This document shows, in pieces, positions 54,946 through 64,000 of a DNA stretch of 64,000 nucleotides. Within the stretch, counting starts at the first letter, position 1, and the number at the start of each line of letters is the position of its first letter. Made by a program: the position numbers and the translations under genes. Source of the DNA: Platanthera guangdongensis (lineage: Eukaryota > Streptophyta > Magnoliopsida > Asparagales > Orchidaceae); assembly GCA_039583875.1 (NCBI GenBank), contig CM077159.1:101950287-102014286 (forward strand), given 5' to 3'. The notes below the pieces were generated by a model. It searched no databases. It was not told the origin of the DNA and saw only the letters and a list, made by a program, of their open reading frames with translations.

Positions 54946-56062
54946 ATGTCACCACATCAGCTTGTTTAATGGCCTCCTGTTGGCCAAGATTATAGACCCT
55001 TGGTTGGGCCGGAGCATAATGGGATGCGGTCGACTCCACCGCCTTTCCCTTCTCTTCATAAGTAGCTCCCCGCCTCCTCTCGGACTTAGGACGTCCGCTC
55101 CAACAATCACGGGCGAAATGCCCCGTCTTTCAACATGTAAAACACACACCCGGGGTCCGACCCGTAGTCGCCCCAGAAGCACCAGAAGGAGCTGGACCCG
55201 AAGTCCTATGCTTCTTGAAAGACCTCCGATAGCCGGACTTTGAAGCAGTCGGCACTCTGAACTCAGATTTCTTCTCACCCAAGCTTTTCTTCGCTTGCAC
55301 GCTCTTCATGTCCTTCTCCAAGGACCGGGCAGTATTGACCAAGTTTAAGAAACTTTGCGTCATCGGCCCCGAAAGCAATAATCTCAACTCATCCCTCAGC
55401 CCTTCATAGAAGCGATTAGTCTTGCGCTCCTCATCCATGATGGTGGAGCTAGCATAACGACTCAGACGAGTAAACTCGTGGAGATATTCATCCACGCTCC
55501 TCTCACCCTGAACCAACTTCAGGAACTCATTCTCCAATGCTATCTTCTGCGTCGAAGGGAGGTATCTAGCCAAAAATAATCTTGAGAACTCCTCCATCGA
55601 GACATCACAAAGTTGCCTACCTCTCAGTAAGTGCAGCTCCAATCCTTCCCACCACATCCTCGCTTCGCCGTCCAGCAGGAACGTAGCGATGGTGGTCATT
55701 TGCCACTCCTCCGTCTCCGTCGCTGTCATGACTCTCTTCACCCTGGAGAGCCAGCCTTCAGCCTGAGATGGGGTTCCCAACCCCGAGAATAATGGAGGGT
55801 TAAAGCTCATTACATGCTTCAGCTGCCTCTCAGTTGCCCTCCTTGGCACTATTGGTTCCACAACCACTTGATCCACCCTCCTCGGCTCAGCCTCTTGAAG
55901 AGGTACTTGCTCCATCACAGGAGCGGGCTGCTGCGCTTGCCTTCCAGGCTGCGCATTTATCACGGCCAACACCGCTTCAGCCACCAATCGTATATTTTCA
56001 GCCGACAGAGGTGTTGCAGGAGCAACATCCGGTGCACTACTAGCCTCAGAAACTCGGCGTTC
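54946..56062 (-). pseudogene. gag: Chromovirus gag
   Basis: The open frame runs from 56062 (after a TGA at 56063-56065) to the intron-like donor at 54946. No ATG is seen at its start, so the start is lost or upstream. Gag core motifs: FNPPLFSGLGTPSQAEGWLS, FLLDGEARMWWEGLEL, then YLPSTQKIALENEFLKL and RFYEGLRDELRLLL. A zinc knuckle CFTC-stop-KTGHFARDC has TGA (55130-55132) at the first of the four spacer residues. That TGA is one C-to-T from CGA or one G-to-T from GGA. Confidence 0.9.
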
Positions 56063-56300
56063 TCACGGCCCAACACCACTTCTGGTCACCTATAGTGGTA
56101 CAAAACACCATTAAGCGACCAAATAAATTACAAACAACAATTATAGGAACACGTAGGTTCCTCAAACACGAGTATTTTCATTCCTAAGTGGACATTCATG
56201 GGTTCTTTTACCATTATAACGATGACGCACACAATGTGCTCACCACCCCTTAAAAAGAATTCGCCCACGAATTCACTTTAAGCCCGACCAAAACCAGTAG

Positions 56301-56310
56301 TCTGATACCA
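56301..56310 (-). other. Primer binding site of element 6, tRNA-Met
   Basis: The minus strand reads TGGTATCAGA, three bases after the 5' LTR end (spacer ATT). Confidence 0.9.
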
Positions 56311-56313
56311 AAT

Positions 56314-58616
56314 TGTAACACCCCCTATCCGTCGCATAGCATATAGCAGTAGGTCCGGCCGGGGCCCGACGCCATATACCACAGACAGACCGGGTGGTTA
56401 CGTATGGAAACCATCCAACCAATCTCAACGTCCTACACAGAGCATTCTAGCGGAAGTAGTTTATAAAAGTTGTAAACAAGAACCCAACATTAAAGCACGA
56501 ATGTCCACTAGTACAAATTAGGAATGTTATACAAAAATACCCAAAACCGGCCTTAAGGCCTTACAAAATGTTTTACTTGAATATTACACGTTTTACAAAC
56601 CACGGCACGCAGGCCGGTCATACATGAATAAAGCAGTAAACACTTCTACTTGGGCCTTCGAGGGCCAGCTTCGCAAAAAGGGCTTTAGCCCGCTATTGAC
56701 CGCTTGGTCCAGCTTCACCTGCAAGTAACAAACCACCGCACGGTGGAAAAACAAGGCAACGGTCAGCAATGCTGACCAAATTATAACGATCCCGCCCCCA
56801 ACTCGGGGCGGCGATGCTCCTTCCCTGCATTTCATTAGCATAAGCGAGCAATGTATAAATCCATAGCCATTTCATCACAGACGTTGGCTCGCACGGCCAC
56901 ACGCCCCGTGCACTCAGGGCACATTCTCGGTGAACCGGTCTATGTCACGTCAATTTAAGCCATCAACATTCCGGACTCACCACCGCCAACTGACGGCCAA
57001 ACCTATGAGCAATTTGTCTTCTCGGCCTGGGTCACGACAATTTAAGCCATCAACCGCCGAAGACACTACTCTATGCCAACGGTAAGTGCCACGTGCCTTT
57101 AGGTCTCTTTAACCGAACCACATAGAACGGGTACGGTTCCATCTAACCCATGCTCACATCGCAACGGCAATTTAAGCCATTTGCGCGGGTCAAACTTCCA
57201 CCGAGTCCCATTTCCATCACAAGTCACGTAACCCCGTTATGTTCAAGTTGGCTCTCAAGCCACCAAGTTGACAAGATCTCGTATCCGCCCAGTTTTCCAG
57301 GTGCACCTTTGGGTTAGTCCCCAAGGCTCCCTGCTACAATCTACCGCGTAGAAAACCCGAAAAACAACCAATAGCACGGAGTCTTCTCCGGCCTTATGCA
57401 ATGCAACATCACCGATCCAGACTAACATGTCCGGGTAGGCTTCACACATCATGACTATGTCTGTTCTCGCATACGGACTCTAAACAACGGGGACTTTACA
57501 TATCCACCCGAAGGAACGCCTCCAACTCTCCGCAAACTTGCGAGAGCGGGCTTCCTATGCTAAGAAAGAGAGCTATTCATGCTCAAGATGAGGATCGTTA
57601 CCCTTGAGTTCCTCTTTGGCGTCATTGAAAAGTAATCGGATGAAAACCACCGCACTAGCGTTGCCTCCGTGGATCCGGAGTCGGCTCGCGATTCGGAGCT
57701 CCGAAGCTCCTCCAATGGCGGATCTAGCTCCTTCTTCTTCCCTTAGCTCTCCTCTCTCTCCAAGGATTTATAAAGAGAACAAGTGAAGAAAAGTAAGGGT
57801 TTTCTAAGTTAAAACCCGGGTATATCCCTTCAGGAACAACCCCCAGCCATTGGATCTTCAGTCAAAGAAATGAATGGCTTCGATTCGGGACTGAAATGCC
57901 CAATCTGGACCGAACACGGCCTGGCACACGCCCGTGTCCAGGGCCGTGTGCCGCATTCGCCGTCAAAATCGAATCACCTGGAACCTCACACGGGTATCGA
58001 ACACGCCCGTGTTCGAACTGACACGCCCGTGTTCCACCTCACACGGCCGTGTGGCCGGCCGTGTACCCCATGATGTTTCCCCATTTTCAACCCGAGCACT
58101 GCACGGGTTCTAGGACACGCCCGTGTCCTTGCCCGTGTCACCTTGACACGCCTGGGCCCCAGGCCGTGTACACGGGACACTTCGTCGAGTGAAGATCGAC
58201 GACTTGATGACACGGCCTTGGACACGCCGTGTCCTAGGCCGTGTGCCCTGTCTCAACGATCGTCGAGTGAATCTCGACGACTCTCCGGGATGATCGTCGA
58301 CACGGGTCGACACGCCCCGCGAAACGCCCGTGTCGCGGGCCGTGTGCCCATTCTCGACGAATCGTCGAGTATATCTCGACGACTCCGCGGCTAAGTGTCG
58401 ACACGGGTCGACACGCCCTGCGACACACCCGTGTCGCAGGCCGTGTGCCCATTCTCAGCGAATCGTCGAGAAAATCTCGATGACTTCGCGGCTAAGTGTC
58501 GACACACGCTTGACACGCCCTGGGACACGCCCGTGTCCCAGGCCGTGTGCCTGCAGCCAGAACCCAAACTGGCCCAAAACGTCCCCCTTCGCTCCTTTGA
58601 GTTTCGGGGCGTTACA
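56314..58616 (-). repeat. 5' LTR of element 6
   Basis: Same termini and content as 49122-51425. The palindromes lie at about 57910-58555: for example CCTGGGACACG / CGTGTCCCAGG near 58520-58545 and GACACGGG/CGTGTCGC units upstream, spaced about 100 bases. Confidence 0.95.
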
Positions 58617-58621
58617 GTTAG

Positions 58622-58701
58622 TGCCACCGTAAGACGGCGGTTCTGGGCATAAGACCCGGTAGCCCTCCTTGGTAAGGGAGAGGGGGGGGGGGGGTCTTAC
58701 A
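58622..58701 (+). repeat. 5' LTR of element 5, downstream end
   Basis: This continues the LTR broken by element 6 (GTTAG duplicated) and ends GGGTCTTACA. A run of 13-14 G at 58681-58694 lies just before the end. Confidence 0.8.
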
Positions 58702-58704
58702 AAC

Positions 58705-58712
58705 TGGTATCA
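58705..58712 (+). other. Primer binding site of element 5, tRNA-Met type
   Basis: TGGTATCA follows the LTR end by three bases (AAC). The match stops after eight bases (then CTTGAAC), weaker than in element 6. Confidence 0.75.
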
Positions 58713-58885
58713 CTTGAACAACGATCATATGAGAAAGAAGTCCACAACAAGGGACCACCCCCGCCCGAGCATTAGTTTGCGGACAAACTATGCAGCGGAA
58801 GCAGTAGTGTGCCCATGTGCAAAAGTCACATAAATGGTCCATAAAGTACAATGTGTTAGGCCAGTTCTGTTTTAACCTTACCTTT

Positions 58886-59996
58886 ATGCAACGTCCACAG
58901 GTCGCCGCGCCGCAAAATGTGGCTCCTCCCCCTCCAGCTGCCACTCCATTTCTACATACGGAGATGGGGCAGACCTTGACGGCGATTCTAGATGCCTTCA
59001 GATCCCAGCAAGTCCCGACTCCACAACCAAATCCGGGGTCGAGCTGGCTGAGTGCATTCAAGAGCCTGTCCCCACCGACGTACCGTGGGATAGAGGATGC
59101 GGTAAAGACGGAAGAATGGCTGGAGGCCATACACGAGATCTTAGCAGGCATCAGCTGCCCAGTCGGCAAGGCAGTACCTCCAGCCACCTCTGCGCTGAAG
59201 GCTCATGCGAAGAGATGGTGGAAATCAGTCCGGGAGTCTACTTATGCGGACTTTGAGCTGTCAGAGATATCATGGGAGGAGTTTGGCGATGTATTTCTGG
59301 AGCACTTCGTCTCTACTACGGACAGAGATGCCTTGGAGGAGAGGTTTTTGAATCTCAGGCAGGGGACCAGATCGGTGATCGAGTATCAGAGAGAGTTCTC
59401 TCATTTGGCCAGGTTCGCAGGGATTCAGGATACCGATGATAGGAGGTATGCCAAGAGGTTCTACCGGGGCCTCAGGGACGACTTGAGGCAGGCCTTGCTG
59501 TTCATTTCTCATGGCACTTCTAGGCAGATCATCGAGATGGCAAAGAAGCTGGAGGCTGACCAGCTGATGGTGCGAGCCGGAGGGAAGAGACCATTTGATT
59601 GGTCGACATCAGTAGAGAGCAGCAGGGGCTCTCAGAGAGGCAGGACTATCGGATACAAGAAGTGTGGGGGACGTCGTCGTCCCAACTTCAGGCAGGAGCA
59701 GGGGCCTCCTCCAGCATTGGCTCCCCCACCTCTACAGATGCATGATCCGAGGAGACAGGATGACCGAGGCCACCGACAGGTAGTTTGTTACAATTGCCGC
59801 CAGCCCGGGCACATCAGGTCGGAGTGCCCACATCGATTCCATCCCCCTCCTCCTCCACCTCCAATGGCCCAAGTACAGCAGGGCTGAGGCCGAGGACGAG
59901 GCCGAGGCCGGGGATATCACGACAGGAGACGCGAGCAGGAGCAGATATACGCCTTGGACCTCACAGAGCAGAGGAACCCCGAGGAGGTTATCACAG
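58886..59996 (+). pseudogene. gag: Chromovirus gag with zinc knuckle
   Basis: The ATG at 58886 is in frame and follows the leader; earlier codons lack ATG. The product has a Pro/Ala-rich N-terminus, then SLSPPTYRGIEDAVKTEEWL, PPATSALKAHAKRWWKSV, FLEHFVSTTDRDALEERFL, SVIEYQREFSHLARF and RFYRGLRDDLRQALL. A CCHC knuckle, VVCYNCRQPGHIRSECPHR, is intact near residues 295-315. TGA at 59885-59887 cuts the frame in a Gly-Arg repeat, and is one C-to-T from CGA. The frame goes on to 59996, the intron-like donor. Confidence 0.92.
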
Positions 59997-60093
59997 GTAC
60001 TTAAAGTTAATTATTGAATTTCTTGAATTTTCAATTATATATAGTACCTGGAACTATGGGATAACAGTTAACTTTCACGTAAACAAACCTCAG
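59997..60093 (+). other. Intron-like GT-AG segment between gag and protease (97 bp)
   Basis: The segment starts GTACTTAAAG at 59997 and ends AAACAAACCTCAG at 60093. It is about 28% GC by my count. The gag frame meets TAA at 60002-60004, two codons in. Removal joins G59996 to GC (60094-60095), a Gly codon, and the frame then runs straight into protease. GTTAAC at 60067-60072 could serve as branch site. The donor context is ACAG|GTAC. Confidence 0.75.
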
Positions 60094-62063
60094 GCATAGT
60101 TATGATCAGCGGCAAGCCCGCTCATACTCTCTTCGACACGGGTGCTTCGCACTCGTTCATATCCGAGGCCTTCATCGACGGACTCGAAGGCGTGGAGAGG
60201 TTTCCTGGACTAGAGATGAGGGTGCGTCTACCCGATGGGTCAGAGCTGCGGACCAGTGCACATTGTGATATGGAGGCCGAGATTGGCGGCAAGGCATTTG
60301 AGGCGCCAGCAACTATTCTGAAGCTGCAGGACTTCGACTTGATCTTGGGCATGTCATGGTTACATCGGAACCATGCTCAGATAGATTGTCCGTCCAGGAG
60401 GATCACGCTAAGGCATGGCGACTCTCATGTTATCATCGAAGGTATTCAGCCTATTTGCCACCTATTATTATCTTCTGTACAGGCTGTGAAGGCCCACGAG
60501 CAGGGCGAAGAAGTTTATCTTATCTGCTTCGAGATGGTGGGAGCAGAGACGACTATCTCAGATATTCCGGTTGTCCGGGATTTCTCCGACGTATTCCCGG
60601 AGAAATTGCCCGGGCTACCACCTGCTAGAGACTTGGATTTCAGGATTCAGCTAGTGCCGGGAGCGAGGCCGATGTCCCCGGCACCCTACAGGATGGCTCC
60701 CAGGGAGTTAGCAGAGTTCAGGACTCAACTACAGGAGCTAGTCGAGTCAGGATTTGTGCGGCCCAGTTCATCGCCATGGGGAGCGCCAGTTCTCTTTGTG
60801 ATGAAGAAGGACGGGTCATTGCGACTATGCATAGATTACCGGGAGCTGAACCGGTTAACGGTCTGCAACACCTATCCTCTGCCTCGGATAGATGAGTTAT
60901 TTGACCAGCTGTAGGGAGCCTTCTGGTTCTCCAAGCTAGATTTGCGATCCGACTACTACCAGCTCCGTATCAGGGAAGAGGACATACCGAAGACGGCATT
61001 CAGTTCACGCTATGGATTATACGAGTTCACGGTGATGCCTTTTGTGCTCACGAATGCCCCTGCCGCATTCATGAGTCTAATGAACCGTGTATTCGAGCCT
61101 TTCTTAGACCGCTTCGTGATTGTATTCATCGACGACATTCTTATATATTCTCGGACTCAGGAGGAGCATACAGAGCACCTGGCGCAGGTCTTGCAGAGGC
61201 TGAGGGAGACCCAGATGTACGCAAAATTTTCAAAGTGCCAGTTCTGGCTACAGGAGGTGGCTTTCCTGGGGCACACGATCAGTGGGGCTGGATTAGCAGT
61301 GGACCCAGCCAAGATAGAGACAGTGAGGGATTGGCCACGGCCAAAGACCGCATCTGACATCCGCAGTTTCTTGGGACTAGCAGGGTATTATCGCAAGTTT
61401 GTGGAGGGATTCTCGAGGATAGCACTCCCCCTCACGTCCTTGACGAAGAAGGACGCAGATTTTGTTTGGTCAGAGCGGTGCGAGACGGCTTTTCAGGAGC
61501 TGAAGGACCGACTCATATCCTCCCCCATTCTTGCGCTTCCATCCGGGAGCGAAGGATTCCAGATCTACACGGACGCCTCTTATCAGGGGATGGGTGCAGT
61601 CCTGATGCAGCATGGACATATTATTGCTTATGCTTCAAAACAGTTGAAGAAGCATGAGCATAACTATCCAGTACATGACCTAGAGCTTGGGGCTGTGGTT
61701 TTCGCCCTAAAGATATGGAGGAATTACTTATACGGGATTCATTATGACATCTTTTCAGATCACAAGAATCTTAAGTATATCGATACACAGAAGGACTTAA
61801 ACCTGAGACAGAGGAGATGGCTGGAGTTCCTCTGTGATTATGACTACAAGATCTACTACCATCCGGGAAAAGCGAAGACGGTAGCAGATGCTTTGAGCAG
61901 GAGGGCCGACACTTCTGGACCAGAGCCCCGGTTGATGTCTATAGAGCTGCTACAGATGATGGAGGACATGCACATTACCATGGTATCCGAGACCGAGCCA
62001 GTAGTGTATCGAGAGTATTTGAGCTCAGTGATCAGTGGCGATGATATACAGGAGCGCATCTGA
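60094..62063 (+). pseudogene. pol: Chromovirus pol: protease, RT, RNase H
   Basis: The first ATG (60102) lies just before protease [19 protein letters not shown] motifs: [40 protein letters not shown], then after TAG at 60912-60914 [16 protein letters not shown], active site FIDDILIYS and [20 protein letters not shown]. RNase [36 protein letters not shown] and [11 protein letters not shown] at 62061-62063 ends this part. Both stops are one C-to-T change from CAG and CGA. Confidence 0.94.
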
Positions 62064-63494
62064 GCACATCAGAGGCTGGATGCTGCGTTACAACCGATTT
62101 TTAGTGCCCTAGAGAGGGGCAAGGTCGAGGACGACACGCTACAGTATGATCTTCTTCGATTCCGTGGGCGAATCTACATACCAGCAGGGGGCAGTATCCG
62201 GGATGACATACTCAGAGAGGCACATTGCTCGAGATATTCAGTGCACCCCGGCATCACCAAGATGTGGGCAGATTTGCGGAGGTCTATGTATTGGCCCGGG
62301 ATGAAGAGGGAGATCACGGATTTTGTGACCCATTGCGAGACCTGCCAGTATGTGAAGGCAGAATGCAAGAGCCCGGGAGGTTTACTACAGCCACTGCCAG
62401 TTCCAGAATGGAAGTTCGAGGACATTGCTATGGACTTTGTACACGGATTGCCTCGCTCTCACTCTGGGCATGATTCTATATGGGTCATAGTGGATAGACT
62501 GACCAAGGTAGCGAGATTTATTCCAGTTTGGAAGGATGCCCCAGTTGCAGTTCTGGTGAGATTATTTGTGGAGCAGTATGTCAGATATCATGGCATTCCC
62601 AGGACGATTGTTTCGGACCGTGATGGTCGGTTCACTTCGAGCGAGTGGAGGGTCGTGCATGCTTACTTGGGATCTCAGCTTACTTTTAGTACCGCCTTCC
62701 GTCCGTAGACCGACGGACAGACCGAGCGGACCATCCAGACCATGGAGGACTTACTCAGACTATGCATTTTGGATATGGGGAAGCCTTGGGAGAGGCTGCT
62801 GCCACTGATTGAGTTCTCGTACAATAACAGCCACCAGGCTAGCATCAGGATGGATCCATACGAGGCACTTTATGGGAGGAGATGCCGGACACCGCTATCA
62901 TGGGTTCAGGATGTGGATACCATGGCTCTTGGACCGGATTATATAGAGGATACTGAGGCTCAGATTCGATTGATCAGAGATCGGCTACAAGAGGCCCAGA
63001 GCAGGCAGGCAAAGTATTATGATGCTCGGCACCAGAAGGTGGAGTTCCAGGTTGGAGACAGAGTATTCTTGAAGATACGTCCAGTACACGGTGTCTCTCG
63101 GGTGCGGAGGCACAAGAAGCTCAGTCCGCGATACATGGGGCCATACCTGATCCTGGAGCGGATCGGCCCCTTGGCTTACCGACTGCAGCTGCCACCGGAG
63201 TTGGGTGCATTACATGACATCTTCCATGTCTCTTCCTTGCGAAGAGCTCTCCTTCGGCCGGAGCAGCACATTACTACTACAGCCGGACCGGTAGAGCCTG
63301 ACAGATCAGTTAAATTGGAGCCGATCTGGATTGACGATACAGCCATCCGAGTGTTGCGGAAGAAAAAGGTCCCTCTTGTGAAGGTGCTGTGGTCCAACCA
63401 TGGACGGGAGGAGCACACTTGGGAGCCGAGGGATCTGATGCTGGAGCAACACCTGGAGCTATTCGCATCAGGTACCTTCAAGTCATTTTTTTAA
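62064..63494 (+). pseudogene. pol: Chromovirus integrase with chromodomain-like end
   Basis: It is in the same frame as RT-RNase H. Zinc-binding part: AHCSRYSVHPGITKMWADLR and HCETCQYVK. Core: DFVHGLP (first Asp), SDRDGRFTSSEW (second Asp), TERTIQTMED (Glu). TAG at 62706-62708 interrupts the core and is one C-to-T from CAG. The C-terminus has VRRHKKLSPRYMGPYLILER then VLRKKKVPLVKVLWSNHGRE and ending RDLMLEQHLELF, a chromodomain-like end as in Tekay. The stop is at 63492-63494. Confidence 0.93.
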
Positions 63495-63579
63495 GTTTCT
63501 TAAAAATTCTTGCAAGTAGAACCCCGTAGACCCGAACTTAAATTTCGGGGACGAAATTATTTTCTTGTTTATTGGAATT
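63495..63579 (+). other. 3' non-coding end of element 5
   Basis: It holds AATTTCGGGGACGAAAT (63540-63556), a motif common ahead of the 3' LTR in chromoviruses. No strong polypurine tract adjoins the LTR (TTTATTGGAATT). Confidence 0.65.
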
Positions 63580-64000
63580 TGTAACATCCCATGTTACTTC
63601 TGGACCCCTCAACTTAGATTGGGTTAGGCATGGGGTGAGTTTTAGGGAAATTAGCTAGGTTTGACCCTAGGTAGTGGGTGGTAGTCATGTGGAGCCCACT
63701 ATAGGACCATAGTCAAACTAGGTCAAACTAGCCTAAGTGGGGACCCTAGCCACACCATGACCCCACCACATTGCCCTAACCATAAAAACAATCTAAGTGC
63801 ACTCTAGGGCATGTCACTAGTTCAACACTTTGGCCCCAAATTGACCAAAGTCAACCTTGGGCTTAATTTGGTCAAACCCACACTCATAAGCCCAATTAGC
63901 CTAAGTAGGGCACCCCCTTGACCCAACCCAAGTTGGGTGGTGCCACTAGACCCATTTCCACCAAGTAGGGTCAGCCCACCCACCATGTTGACTAAGTCAA
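63580..64000 (+). repeat. 3' LTR of element 5, first 421 bases
   Basis: It repeats 44462-44882 with about a dozen differences, and keeps the TTGAC/GTCAA words. The window ends inside it. Confidence 0.92.

Larger units (their letters stand above)
49122..58616 (-). mobile_element. Element 6: complete Tekay-like chromovirus, 9.5 kb
   Basis: Two LTRs of about 2.3 kb enclose gag, protease, RT, RNase H, integrase with chromodomain on the minus strand. GTTAG flanks it at 49117-49121 and 58617-58621. The primer site and polypurine tract are in place. In 120 bases compared (49201-49320 versus 56392-56511) I count three LTR differences. Frame is broken by at least three stops, so this copy is inactive though structurally whole. 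The same LTR family gave the two solo LTRs at 8670 and 23378. Confidence 0.96.
44462..64000 (+). mobile_element. Element 5: Tekay-like chromovirus with long LTR, 3' LTR partial
   Basis: The first bases (TGTAACATCCCATG) recur at 63580 before the window ends. Between are a long 5' LTR (44462-49121 plus 58622-58701), primer site, gag, protease, RT, RNase H, integrase with a chromodomain-like end. The 5' LTR is interrupted by element 6. Between 44462-44882 and 63580-64000 I count about a dozen differences in 421 bases. It lies in the 3' tail of the Tat element; CGACG (44457-44461) would be the duplication. Confidence 0.9.

Overview
The window is a stack of nested transposable elements from a plant nuclear genome, almost certainly an angiosperm. 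The evidence is Sirevirus-type Ty1/copia, Athila-like and Tat-lineage Ty3/gypsy, chromodomain-bearing (Tekay-like) Ty3/gypsy, a TRIM, a MULE-type DNA element and L1-type LINEs with RVT zinc-binding and RNase H tails. I see no host protein gene, tRNA or rRNA gene, and no CRISPR. I cannot name the species. Nearly every reading frame is interrupted by stops.

Layout. (1) 1-6777: non-autonomous gypsy-type element on +, tRNA-Asp primer site, single acidic zinc-knuckle ORF; its 3' LTR carries a 526-bp TRIM (5998-6523). (2) 6778-20232: Sirevirus-like copia element on -, with a large extra ORF after pol; the extra ORF is split by a + strand solo LTR (8670-10959). Element 1 sits inside this element's 3' LTR. 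(3) 20233-31627: Athila-like gypsy element on -, integrase split by a second solo LTR of the same family (23378-25534). (4) 31628-37203: two L1-type LINE fragments on +, the second split by a MULE (33628-34759). (5) 37204-44461: Tat-lineage gypsy element on + with two RNase H domains and an 8-copy hairpin array after integrase. (6) 44462 to beyond 64000: chromovirus on + with a long 5' LTR. (7) 49122-58616: a complete chromovirus on - inserted in the 5' LTR of (6), with matching 5-bp target duplications; its LTR family is that of the two solo LTRs.

Insertion order. LINEs are the oldest layer. On the left the Athila-like element was entered by the copia element, that by element 1, and that by the TRIM. 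On the right LINE was entered by the Tat element, that by chromovirus (6), and that by chromovirus (7). The TRIM LTRs are identical by eye, so it is the youngest datable insertion.

Main points to check. Both chromoviruses show a short AT-rich GT-AG segment at the same place and phase between gag and protease, which looks like an intron. At least five unrelated LTR families carry arrays of CG-containing palindromes, four of them next to a recognisable TATA box. The many stop codons are mostly single C-to-T changes in CG or CHG contexts, as expected for silenced methylated DNA. ORF starts are approximate because many open frames begin at non-ATG codons.
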